The notes below the pieces were generated by a model. That model was not told where the DNA came from and made no database searches. It saw nothing but the letters and a program-made list of their open reading frames with translations. Below, in pieces: positions 1-7,785 of a stretch of 57,398 nt of DNA (positions within the stretch are counted from its first letter, which is position 1; each line of letters starts with the position of its first letter). The position numbers were made by a program, and so were the translations under genes. Source of the stretch: an uncultured Eubacterium sp. (GTDB taxonomy: Bacteria > Bacillota > Clostridia > Peptostreptococcales > Anaerovoracaceae); NCBI GenBank assembly GCA_900543485.1, contig UQRM01000014.1:1-57398 (forward strand), in the 5' to 3' direction.

Positions 1-2
1 CT

Positions 3-707
3 GACTACGAAGGCGAAACCCTCAGCGGAACTCTGACGATTCCTCTGCCAAAGGGATATGACGGAGCGACCGCCCGAATTAAGGGCGGTGCTTCAGCCAG
101 CAGCTATACGGCGACCAGCGTCAGCTTCCCGGTGACGCTGGACGTATCCGGCGGTACAGCCGAGGTGTTCGGACTGCTGATCGAATACAGGGAGGCCCAG
201 GAGCCGGTACAGCCGCCGGTTATTATCGCCGGAGCCAACGGCAGCTGGCAGAAGAGCGGCACAGACGGGCTGTCCTTTACGTCCAACGCAGCTTTTGCCG
301 ATTTCATCAAGGTACAGGTAGACGGCAAAGATCTGGACGCTTCCAACTACACAGTAAAAGAAGGCAGCACCATTGTGACTTTGAACGCCGCTTATCTCAA
401 CACCCTGTCTGTCGGTAAGCACACCCTCTCCATCGTCTCCGCAAATGGGACAGCTACGACGGAGTTTATCATCACGGCGGCGCAGACCGGCGGAGACCAG
501 ACGGAAGGCAATCAAACCGGCGGAGACAACCAGACCGGCGGAGATGACACCACGACACAAGATCCGGACAAAAATGATGGAGCCACATCCAGCCCGCAGA
601 CCGGCGATAACAGCAATATGATACTGTGGATAACCTTGCTGTTTGTTTCGGGAACCGGACTGTTCGGAGCAACAGCATACAACAGAAAGAAAAAGTATAA
701 CCAATAA
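3..707 (+). CDS. Cell-wall anchored surface protein, 3' end only
   Basis: The reading frame is open from the left edge, so the start lies outside the window; about 234 C-terminal residues are visible. The tail is a classic sortase signal: a TG-rich linker (repeats of NQTGGD), then SPQTGD at visible residues 197-202, a hydrophobic membrane segment and a basic end (RKKK). SPQTG matches the (S/P)PxTG class known for class B sortases of Clostridioides rather than plain LPxTG; that assignment is from family knowledge. Before the linker there is a beta-rich, Ig-like stretch (VDGKDLDASNYTVKEGST) of a kind common in Gram-positive surface proteins. Ligand and role cannot be told from this fragment. 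Confidence 0.85.
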   Translation, partial: DYEGETLSGTLTIPLPKGYDGATARIKGGASASSYTATSVSFPVTLDVSGGTAEVFGLLIEYREAQEPVQPPVIIAGANGSWQKSGTDGLSFTSNAAFADFIKVQVDGKDLDASNYTVKEGSTIVTLNAAYLNTLSVGKHTLSIVSANGTATTEFIITAAQTGGDQTEGNQTGGDNQTGGDDTTTQDPDKNDGATSSPQTGDNSNMILWITLLFVSGTGLFGATAYNRKKKYNQ

Positions 708-713
708 CCTATG

Positions 714-750
714 ATAGAAATGTCCTGTGAAGTTCACAGGACATTTCTAT
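714..750 (+). terminator. Perfect 17-bp stem-loop after the surface protein gene
   Basis: A 17-bp perfect inverted repeat (714-730 pairs with 734-750) with a 3-base loop starts 7 bases after the stop codon of the surface protein. No long T-run follows, so it could act as a weak terminator or as an mRNA 3'-end stabiliser. Confidence 0.65.
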
Positions 751-977
751 TGAAAAGGGTTTAAATTCTCGATAAGCAAACATTTGTTCTATATAATATA
801 AAGTGACAGTTTGTCTATCACAACAACTGAATAGTTATTTTCACAGATTTTATTGAGAGAACGGCTGAAAGCCGGACAACGCCAGCGGTATGCTAAGAGA
901 AAATACCGCCGCTTCTGAATTGCCCCCAACTGTCGGCAGTCGGAAAAGTGTAAAGGACAGTTTCGACTTTGAATTTC

Positions 978-1099
978 AAAGCCGGTTACATGAATGTGAA
1001 ACCGCCACCGCAAGGGATGGGTCTATTCTTTTGCGGGAAGTCGGTACGCATTTGTGTGCCGGCTTTTTTTGTTGCCCGAAAGCCGGTTACAACTGAATG
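978..1099 (+). repeat. 13-bp direct repeats with a terminator between them
   Basis: AAAGCCGGTTACA occurs at 978-990 and again at 1079-1091, each followed by TGAATG (after 0 and 2 extra bases). The DNA between holds a small stem (CCGCAA 1008-1013 with TTGCGG 1031-1036) and a terminator. The rest of 751-1096 shows no convincing gene, only an AT-rich TATAAT-like stretch near 795. The layout looks like debris of a mobile element whose recombinase tail follows. Confidence 0.4.
1040..1070 (+). terminator. Rho-independent terminator
   Basis: Seven-base stem with two GU pairs (1040-1046 with 1057-1063), a 10-base loop and seven T residues at 1064-1070. No intact gene precedes it. It probably ended a transcript of the degraded mobile element. 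Confidence 0.6.
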
Positions 1100-1414
1100 A
1101 CCGGCTTGATGAAAAAAGCGGCAAGCCTTGATTTGCAGGAACCAATTGACAGAGGCGAGCAAGAGCAGCACGACCTTCAGCAGTTTCTGAAGAATGTTCG
1201 TAAGTACACTGATCCCCAAGAGCTCACGGCGGAAATCCTGAACGATCTGGTTGACAGAATCGTGGTACACGCTCCGGACAAGAGCAGCGGCCACAGAAAG
1301 CAGAAGATTGAGATTTACTACAAGGCTGCGGGTATTATCAACATTGCCGATGAGGACTGCGTTGCCCTCGACGGCAGGCTCGGTATGCAAAACCGAAAGA
1401 AGAAAACAGCCTGA
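1097..1414 (+). pseudogene. Large serine recombinase, C-terminal remnant
   Basis: About 100 residues match, by eye, the C-terminal end of large serine recombinases of the TnpX/Tn1549 type (the region often annotated DUF4368): FLKNVRKYTDPQELT, then LNDLVDRIVVHAPDKSSG and QKIEIYYKAAG. The catalytic serine domain and the zinc/coiled-coil part are missing. Just upstream another frame reads like the coiled coil (ESRLQLNDRLDEKSGKP) before a stop, suggesting a frameshift as well as a 5' deletion. An imperfect 12-bp stem at 1426-1453 follows the stop. This is a non-functional trace of a conjugative or mobilisable element. Confidence 0.7.
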
Positions 1415-1517
1415 CAACGCAAAGCGGCGGCACAGCCTTTCGGCTGCACCGCCACCTTACATATTTCCTTCGTTATCGCACCTCGGCTAAGGAGCGTCCT
1501 CTTTTGACATATGTGTC

Positions 1518-2936
1518 TCACGCGAGGCTGAAAGCAGGCCAGTATCTCAGCAACAGATACGACAGAGCAGTCATCGCGATTATCACCAGGATAGACATTT
1601 TCCAGCCTTCATTGAGCATATATCTGGGTTTAAGGCCATATCCCACCGGCACCGCCCTGATGGATGTCGGAAGCATATATGATAAGTTGACACCTATGGA
1701 TGCTATATAGATATATGGTATCGGATTGAGCCCGATGCCTTGGACTATAGATATCACAATAGGTATGGCAACAGCCGCCGTGGCTGTATTTGACGTCACA
1801 TCGGACATGATAAGTGTCACCGTGATGATGACCAGGACTGTAACAAGTCCGCCCGTCAGTCCCATGCGGGCTACGGCATCTCCGATTGACTGAGCCGCGC
1901 CCGTCTCACTTATCAATGTCCCGGCAGCGAGGCCGCCTGCAAATATATATATGAGCTCCCATATTATCTTTTTCTGAGCCGATTTCCACAGCATGACACG
2001 CTTTCCCTCGCTGTCGACCATGAGAAACGCGATTATGCCACATATTATAAAGGCATAGGCCGGCTTGAGTCCCGGCAGGAGATCCTGATATGCCTGTCTC
2101 GTAAATGCCAGCACTGTCGCGATGATAAACAGCGCCAACGACCATTTCTCTTCGAACTTCATCGGCGGCATCGCCTTATATTCCTTTACGAAAAATTCTC
2201 TGGAGCCTCCAAGGCTTTCATCTTTCTTGACATCACGCAGCATAAACAGGATATTCAATATCATCAGTACGATGAATATAGGCAGGAATCTTACGACCCA
2301 ATGCATATAAATATACTCTTCTCCTGTGATCTGCTGGATATAATCGACAGTGACCAGATTCATCGCCCCTCCAAGCGGAGTCGCTATGCCTCCCAAGCCT
2401 GCCGCGTAAGCGATGGTCAGCAGCAGCTTGGAACCGATACGGCTATTGCCGATATCACCTTCCCCTATATAGTTGAGCATGGCTACTGCTATAGGCGTCA
2501 TCGTGGCGCAGACTACCGCATTTGGAAGAACTGATGAGAGAAGAGCCGACAACACGAACCAAAATATGATCTGGCTCCTGAGATTGTCGCCTATGAGCCC
2601 CAGGAATCTGGCAGCGATACGCTTGTCCAGTCCTGTCTCCTCCCACGATACCGTGATGATAGATGCTCCCAACAGCAGCATTATAGTCTCTGACGCATAA
2701 TTGGATATGATAGCAGACATATCCGTCATCTGCACGATCGCGTTCAACGCTATAGGCAAAAATGCCGTTACGGCATAATCGACAGGCGCAGTTATCCACC
2801 AGTACGCCATCCATGCTATAGTACCTACAGCTGCCCTGGCTGCAAACGTTCCAAAGATCCCTTCAGGAAGGAGAAACGCGCATAACAGAAACAGCACCGG
2901 ACCGACGAGCAGATTGATTATCCTTTCCTTACCCAT
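1518..2936 (-). CDS. DASS/SLC13-family anion transporter
   Basis: A 472-residue, very hydrophobic protein with roughly a dozen membrane spans. It fits the divalent anion:Na+ symporter family, which takes up sulfate or C4-dicarboxylates such as succinate and malate. The family's two repeated helix-turn motifs are visible: LPNAVVCATMTPIA (about residues 136-149) and SDVTSNTATAAVAIP (about 380-394), the second carrying the usual SNT. Length is normal for the family. The start ATG has an AGGGAG-type ribosome site in front. The gene stands alone between mobile-element remnants, so context does not reveal the substrate. Family assignment is secure, substrate is not. Confidence 0.85.
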   Translation of the reverse strand: MGKERIINLLVGPVLFLLCAFLLPEGIFGTFAARAAVGTIAWMAYWWITAPVDYAVTAFLPIALNAIVQMTDMSAIISNYASETIMLLLGASIITVSWEETGLDKRIAARFLGLIGDNLRSQIIFWFVLSALLSSVLPNAVVCATMTPIAVAMLNYIGEGDIGNSRIGSKLLLTIAYAAGLGGIATPLGGAMNLVTVDYIQQITGEEYIYMHWVVRFLPIFIVLMILNILFMLRDVKKDESLGGSREFFVKEYKAMPPMKFEEKWSLALFIIATVLAFTRQAYQDLLPGLKPAYAFIICGIIAFLMVDSEGKRVMLWKSAQKKIIWELIYIFAGGLAAGTLISETGAAQSIGDAVARMGLTGGLVTVLVIITVTLIMSDVTSNTATAAVAIPIVISIVQGIGLNPIPYIYIASIGVNLSYMLPTSIRAVPVGYGLKPRYMLNEGWKMSILVIIAMTALSYLLLRYWPAFSLA

Positions 2937-3034
2937 GATAGAACTCCCTGATAATATGATTCTGATAACGCAAACTCAAGTAGTTTATCATATGTCGCGG
3001 GGAAAAGCAACAACAGTACAGCATACTCCCCATC

Positions 3035-3226
3035 TTATCTCTTTTTCATATTCTCATATTCTTCTATTGCTTTTGCGGGGGAAAGAATCTTTATCTTTCC
3101 CGCAAACTGGAATACCCACCCATAAAAAGTAGGGCTCCGTTCCACCGGGACACGGGCAATGAACGTATTGTTCGCGGCTGCTTTCGCATCAACCTCCAGT
3201 CCAAAGTGGGCCACGATATATTTCAT
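3035..3226 (-). pseudogene. WYL-domain regulator, C-terminal fragment
   Basis: About 63 residues resemble the C-terminal extension of WYL-domain transcription regulators: a VPVE..P.F.GWVFQFAGKIKILSP core, then a helix ending in basic residues. The N-terminal HTH and the WYL core are absent. The coding sense breaks off near 3190-3233, where a plus-strand integrase fragment begins, so the gene was cut by a rearrangement. The ATG at 3226 has no good ribosome site and is probably not a real start. Family call is by pattern only. Confidence 0.5.
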
Positions 3227-3233
3227 CTTCCAC

Positions 3234-3398
3234 CATACGGCGGCATCTATTCTGATTGCTGAAGGAGAAGATCCTGTTACTGTAAGTCATTATCTCGGAC
3301 ACAGCAATCCAACGGTAATGACTTCCATCTATGCACACGCTTTCAGCGAAGAACAGATAAAAGTGGCTGAAATTCTCGGCGAAAAACTCCTTGAATGA
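3234..3398 (+). pseudogene. Tyrosine recombinase (phage-type integrase), C-terminal fragment
   Basis: About 54 residues of the integrase catalytic end are clear: HTAASILIAEGEDP, then SHYLGHSNPT with the conserved box-II His, then SIYAHAF with the nucleophile Tyr. The first box-II Arg, the box-I Arg and everything upstream are missing; the usual R-H-T-A-A-S reads H-H-T-A-A-S at the junction. It cannot act alone. The fragment ends about 100 bp before the 3' end of the initiator tRNA gene, the usual kind of site for such integrases, so this is probably the scar of an element once inserted here. Confidence 0.75.
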
Positions 3399-3405
3399 CG
3401 GAACT

Positions 3406-3440
3406 CGGACCAAAAGACGGACCAATTTTGAAACGGACCA
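3406..3440 (+). repeat. Three CGGACCA copies after the integrase remnant
   Basis: CGGACCA occurs at 3406-3412, 3418-3424 and 3434-3440 between the integrase stop and the tRNA terminator. Short direct repeats beside an integrase gene can be arm-type binding sites, but three 7-mers are weak evidence. Confidence 0.3.
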
Positions 3441-3460
3441 TTAAATTTTGCAAAAGTAAA

Positions 3461-3491
3461 AACCCTCGAAATCGTTGAAATTTCAAGGGTT
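3461..3491 (-). terminator. Terminator of the tRNA operon
   Basis: Read on the minus strand just after the initiator tRNA: AACCCT (3461-3466) pairs with 3486-3491 and GAAAT (3468-3472) with 3480-3484, with one mismatch between and a 7-base loop. The T-rich tract TTTTTACTTTT follows, made by the A-run at 3452-3462. Confidence 0.8.
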
Positions 3492-3498
3492 GAATTCT

Positions 3499-3574
<76 letters not shown>

Positions 3575-3616
3575 TCGATATCAAGTTTTTTCAGTCCTCT
3601 GCCGGTTTTCCGGACT

Positions 3617-3705
3617 TGGTGCCGGAGACCGGGGTCGAACCGGTACGAGAATTACTTCTCACGGGATTTTAAGTCCCGGGCGTCTGCCAATTCCGCCACT
3701 CCGGC
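3617..3705 (-). tRNA. tRNA-Leu (TAA)
   Basis: An 89-nt class II tRNA with encoded CCA: acceptor GCCGGAG/CTCCGGC, anticodon TAA in the loop ACTTAAAAT, and a long variable arm (CGTGAGAAGTAATTCTCG) typical of leucine tRNAs. It is the middle gene of the operon. Confidence 0.95.
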
Positions 3706-3742
3706 AAATAATAATCTGAAGCGGACACTTCAGATTATCAGT

Positions 3743-3817
<75 letters not shown>

Positions 3818-3849
3818 ATATTAGATTGTGCCTCGTAACGGCAAGTGTT

Positions 3850-3879
3850 ATTATACCGCAATATGCAGGCACATGTCAA
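3850..3879 (-). promoter_or_regulatory. Sigma-A promoter of the tRNA operon
   Basis: On the minus strand TTGACA (3874-3879) and TATAAT (3850-3855) are both perfect consensus boxes with an 18-bp spacer. They lie 33 bp upstream of tRNA-Asn. Such strength is usual for stable RNA genes. Confidence 0.9.
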
Positions 3880-3897
3880 CCTAAAATCGATATTTTT

Positions 3898-5037
3898 TCA
3901 TTTTTTCACCTTGTCCGAAAAACCGGCTTCCGCCTCCGCATCTATCACCTCAGGCTCCAGCATCCCGGGCTTTTCCCTCATGAGCCGTTCATCTTCTCTT
4001 CGTATCTCCTCCATACTGGCGCTGTGGTCCGCCTCCATGGCCAGCCGTATCATCTCTATCTTCCGGGAAAATTTCTCTACGTTGGCTTCGTCGCCTTCAG
4101 CTTCATATATTGCCAGCAATTCCTCCATAGTCTCAAGATGGCTTCCGTTGAGGCGCAGCGTTTCCGTGAACTCAGCTATCGCCTCGTCCCGGCGTCCCGT
4201 CATCTCATAGGCGATCCCCAGATAATAGTGGAGCGGCCACCATCCTTTGAATCTGGACGACAGGAAGGGCTCCAGCAGGGCGATGCCTTCCTCATACCTT
4301 CCGGCCATGATGTGGTTGCACCCTTCCTCTACCTGCAGCGGCTCCTTAAGCTGCTCCAGCCGGGTTTCTATCTCTACCTTATCCTTCCCCTCTTTGCTGA
4401 GTTTTATGAAGGATTTCCACGTTATCTCCGTCTTTTTGTAAAGTCCCATGTTGAGATAAGCGTAACCCAGATAATAATACCCTTGTGCGAAGTCCGGATG
4501 AACAACCGTCAATATCTCAAACCAATCCAGTGCCTCTGCCTTGAACCTGCCGATATATTCCTCGCTCTCTCCGGCCAGATACATGGTTCTGCACGCCCTG
4601 GCACAGCCGTACATGCCGTCGAGAGAACCGGGATCTGCACAGAGAGCCGCGCGAAAATGTATACACGCACTGTCCATGTCGCCCTTTTCCGCCGCTTCGC
4701 TGCCCTCCCTGGACATGATACGAGACATATCACCGCCATACAATGCCTTCAGGATCTTCACATAATCTTCCACATATGCAAAGTGGGGGTCACTACCCAT
4801 GACCCAGGTCATGTTCTCCGCCACGACTGCCATGGACACATCTTCTCCTCCTGCAAATCCACCCACGTCTTTCTTTCTCAGGGGAACCGGAACGCCGCGC
4901 AGCGCCTCTCCCGCCGATGATTTCTTCATGAAATCATCCGTCAGCTCCGCGAAGACCATTTCATCCAGATATTTTCTGAAATACCTGCCTATCCTGTCCT
5001 CTCTGATTTTTATATCAAATCTGCTTTCTTCGCTCAT
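3898..5037 (-). CDS. TPR-repeat protein of unknown role
   Basis: About 379 residues from the ATG at 5037, chosen because AAAGGA sits 4 bases before it; a longer frame from 5085 lacks such a site. There is no signal peptide. The N-terminal third is charged and unassigned. From about residue 120 onward helical pairs look like tetratricopeptide repeats: AAEKGDMDSACIHFRAAL, QGYYYLGYAYLNMGLYKKTE, LHYYLGIAYEMTGRRDEAIAE. TPRs normally mediate protein contacts. It is the last gene of the long division/translation run and lies about 115 bp after the radical SAM gene, so the two may be co-transcribed. I cannot give a function. Confidence 0.75.
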   Translation of the reverse strand: MSEESRFDIKIREDRIGRYFRKYLDEMVFAELTDDFMKKSSAGEALRGVPVPLRKKDVGGFAGGEDVSMAVVAENMTWVMGSDPHFAYVEDYVKILKALYGGDMSRIMSREGSEAAEKGDMDSACIHFRAALCADPGSLDGMYGCARACRTMYLAGESEEYIGRFKAEALDWFEILTVVHPDFAQGYYYLGYAYLNMGLYKKTEITWKSFIKLSKEGKDKVEIETRLEQLKEPLQVEEGCNHIMAGRYEEGIALLEPFLSSRFKGWWPLHYYLGIAYEMTGRRDEAIAEFTETLRLNGSHLETMEELLAIYEAEGDEANVEKFSRKIEMIRLAMEADHSASMEEIRREDERLMREKPGMLEPEVIDAEAEAGFSDKVKK

Positions 5038-5152
5038 ATCGTCCTTTCTTCGGGTATTTCCGGGGGGTCGGGGCTTCCGCGGCATTCTTCCTCATCCGGC
5101 CACCGGCCCTTGTTTCCGATTCCAAATCCGGGAAGCAGCCAATCAAAAACTG

Positions 5153-6025
5153 TTAAAGAGCCCTGAACCTCTCGTCTCTGAACATGTCATGGTTTTTCAT
5201 GGCTCTTCTCAGCATGTTCATCATCTTCTCCTTATCGTCAGGCAGATCTCCTCTCAGGGACACGTAATTGGAAGCGTGATTGCTCCTGAAGACGCACTTC
5301 TTGCTCACGTTGGTGTTTTCCAACATCAGCAGCGTCTCCGCCATCACTTCTTCCGGAGTGAGCAGCTTCATCTTTCCTGATTCTATGTCCCTGGCCATCG
5401 GAACCGAAGGATCCACTATCAGAGTGAGCAGCCCCACATAGGAGGGCTCCATCTCACTTATCATGGTGCCGGTCTGTATGGCATGATCCTCCCAGCCATC
5501 CCTTCCGGCAAGGCCCGATATGAACGTGACGGAAGCCTTCATCCCACAAGCTTCTATTTTCCTCACGCCATCGATGAGCTGCTGTCTGGTCTCACCCTTG
5601 CAGATATCCTTAAGAACCTTATCACTTCCCGACTCGGCTCCCAGATACACCATCGTCAGCCCCGCCTCGTACAGCTCGCGCATTTCCTCGTCCGTCTTCT
5701 TAAGTACATCGGTGGCTCTGCCGTATATGGTCACCCTCTCACATTCAGGAAAATTATCCGATATATATTCCAGTATCGGCATCAGTCTCTTGTTGGAGAG
5801 AGCCAGCGCATCCCCGTCGCACAGGAACATCCTTTCGACACGGCTATACCGCCTTCTGGCCCACGCCAGATCTTCCAGCACCTCTTCCAGATTCCTGACT
5901 CTGAACTTCTTATCCTTGAACATCTTGCAAAATGTACACTTGTTATGAGTACATCCTATGGTCACCTGCACCAACAGGCTGTAGGCCTCGCTGGGCGGTC
6001 TGTATATATCTCCTTCGTATCGCAT
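5153..6025 (-). CDS. Radical SAM protein (COG1032-like)
   Basis: A 290-residue single-domain radical SAM enzyme. The cluster-binding cysteines are in GCTHNKCTFC (about residues 24-33), a C-x4-C-x2-C pattern rather than the common C-x3-C-x2-C; I recall the same variant in a clostridial family of this kind. Other family signs are the glycine-rich GAESGSDKVL (about 127-136) and the TIM-barrel pattern. Substrate is unknown. It has a strong GGGAGGAAGAT site before the ATG and lies 12 bp after argS, so it is probably translated from the argS operon. Possible roles include anaerobic metabolism or RNA/cofactor modification; none is shown. Confidence 0.8.
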   Translation of the reverse strand: MRYEGDIYRPPSEAYSLLVQVTIGCTHNKCTFCKMFKDKKFRVRNLEEVLEDLAWARRRYSRVERMFLCDGDALALSNKRLMPILEYISDNFPECERVTIYGRATDVLKKTDEEMRELYEAGLTMVYLGAESGSDKVLKDICKGETRQQLIDGVRKIEACGMKASVTFISGLAGRDGWEDHAIQTGTMISEMEPSYVGLLTLIVDPSVPMARDIESGKMKLLTPEEVMAETLLMLENTNVSKKCVFRSNHASNYVSLRGDLPDDKEKMMNMLRRAMKNHDMFRDERFRAL

Positions 6026-6037
6026 ATCTTCCTCCCG

Positions 6038-7750
6038 TTACATCTTCTCCGGCGCCTTCATCCCAAGAAGGTCAAGCCCATTCCTGATGACATTCCTGGC
6101 GGCCATCACCAGTGCCACCTTGGCAGTCTTTTCTGTCTCGTCATCCACCAGTATATGTTCATCGTGGTAGAACTTATTGAATGCCTGCGCTATATCAACT
6201 ATATGTCTGGTAACGATAGACGGTTCATACTTTTCTCCCGCCTCGGCGATAACTTCAGGCATTTCATATATGAGCTTTATCAGAGCATGGGCGCTGTCCG
6301 ACGTTATCCTGGACGCGTCAAACCCTTCCTTCGCGCTGGCCATCACTGCCTCTCCGGCATTCCTCAATATGCTGCATGCTCTGGCATGGGTATACTGGAC
6401 ATAAGGACCCGTTTCCCCCTCGAAGTTGAGAACCTTGTCCCATGAAAACACGTAATCCTTTATCCTGTAATTGGACAATTCGTTGAATATCACTGCGCCT
6501 ATCCCCACTTCTCTGGCAGTTTCGTCCACATTTTCCGTGTTTACATTCTTCTCCATGATTATCTTTCTGGTCTGCTCCACCGCTCTGTTGAGCACGTCTT
6601 CCAGGAATATCACACGACCCTGCCTGGTGGACATAGTTCCTTCTTCCATACTTACCAAGCCAAAAGGCACGTGGACGCAATCATCGGCCCAATCGTATCC
6701 CATCAGCCCGATGACCTTTTTCCACTGCTGGAAATGAAGATTCTGCTGAGACGCCACCACGTATATATTCTTATAGAAATCATAGGTGTTCTTCCTGTAG
6801 ATAGCTGCCGCGATGTCTCTTGTGATATAAAGCGTGGAACCGTCAGACTTGGTTATCAGCGCAGGCGGCAGATCGAACTGGTCAAGCTTCACTATCTGAG
6901 CGCCGTTATCCTCTACCAGCAGGCCCTTATCCTTCAGTTCCTGGACCACTGCCGGCATCTTATCGGAATAAAAGCTTTCGCCGTTATAGGAGTCGAAGGT
7001 TATTCCCAGCATATCGTATACACGGTTGAATTCCCTGAGGCTCTCATCCCTGAACCACTGCCACAGCTCCACCTCTTCAGGCTCTCCGTTCTCAAGCCTG
7101 ACAAATATGGCCCTTGCCTCGTCCTCAAGTGACGGATCCTTCTCCGCTTCCTCGTGGAACTTGGTATAATAGGAAAGGAGGGACTTTATAGGCTCCCTGA
7201 TGACATCCTCCTTATTACCCCACTTCCTGTAGGCGCATATCATCTTGCCAAACTGAGTCCCGTAGTCACCCAGATGATTTATCCTGATAGTATCATATCC
7301 CAGAAAATCGTATATCTTGTATATGGAATTACCGATAACGGTGCTCCTTATATGACCTATATGGAAAGGCTTTGCGATATTAGGCGACGAATACTCCACG
7401 ATCACAGTCCTGCCTGCGCCCATGTCGCTCCTTCCGAAATCCTTGTCTTTCTCCAGCACTTCCTTCACCACGTTTCCGGCAAACTCAGCCTTGGACATGA
7501 ACATATTCACATAGGCATTGACGCTCTCCACCTTCTGGAACATTTCCTCGCCTTCTATGGCCTCCGCGATACCCTTGGCTATCATCGGAGGCGCCTTTCT
7601 CATTATCTTCGCCAGCTTGAAACATGGGAAGGCGTAATCCCCCTTACTGCTGTCAGCAGGGACCTCTATCATAGGCAATATCTCATCCCTTTCCAGCCCC
7701 TCGATATGAGGTGCCAGGATATCCGCTATTTTCTCTCTGTAATTTATCAT
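6038..7750 (-). CDS. argS: Arginyl-tRNA synthetase
   Basis: A 570-residue class I synthetase charging tRNA-Arg. The N-terminal additional domain is followed by SSPNIAKPFHIGHIRST with the HIGH signature (about residues 124-140). A KMSKS-like region is degenerate (SMEEGTMSTRQGRV, about 366-379), as is usual in ArgRS. The C-terminal DALR helical bundle begins around residue 450 (YTHARACSILRNA) and ends in KAPEKM. Full length for the family. GAGGAG precedes the ATG. It follows mutS2 by 35 bp in the same operon. Confidence 0.96.
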   Translation of the reverse strand: MINYREKIADILAPHIEGLERDEILPMIEVPADSSKGDYAFPCFKLAKIMRKAPPMIAKGIAEAIEGEEMFQKVESVNAYVNMFMSKAEFAGNVVKEVLEKDKDFGRSDMGAGRTVIVEYSSPNIAKPFHIGHIRSTVIGNSIYKIYDFLGYDTIRINHLGDYGTQFGKMICAYRKWGNKEDVIREPIKSLLSYYTKFHEEAEKDPSLEDEARAIFVRLENGEPEEVELWQWFRDESLREFNRVYDMLGITFDSYNGESFYSDKMPAVVQELKDKGLLVEDNGAQIVKLDQFDLPPALITKSDGSTLYITRDIAAAIYRKNTYDFYKNIYVVASQQNLHFQQWKKVIGLMGYDWADDCVHVPFGLVSMEEGTMSTRQGRVIFLEDVLNRAVEQTRKIIMEKNVNTENVDETAREVGIGAVIFNELSNYRIKDYVFSWDKVLNFEGETGPYVQYTHARACSILRNAGEAVMASAKEGFDASRITSDSAHALIKLIYEMPEVIAEAGEKYEPSIVTRHIVDIAQAFNKFYHDEHILVDDETEKTAKVALVMAARNVIRNGLDLLGMKAPEKM

Positions 7751-7785
7751 CTTTTTCTCCTCTTCTGCTTTTCATCAGCCGGCGT

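Noticed and set aside
890..1096. A 68-codon frame before the recombinase remnant
   Set aside because: It runs through two hairpins and a terminator, and no family pattern is visible; it is better read as non-coding element debris.
3475..3486. TTGAAATTTCAA as an activator site, because it also occurs near the sigma-54 promoter at 52399
   Set aside because: Here it is just part of the tRNA terminator stem. This also shows that such an AT-rich 12-mer can arise by chance, so the match near 52399 is kept only as a weak hint.
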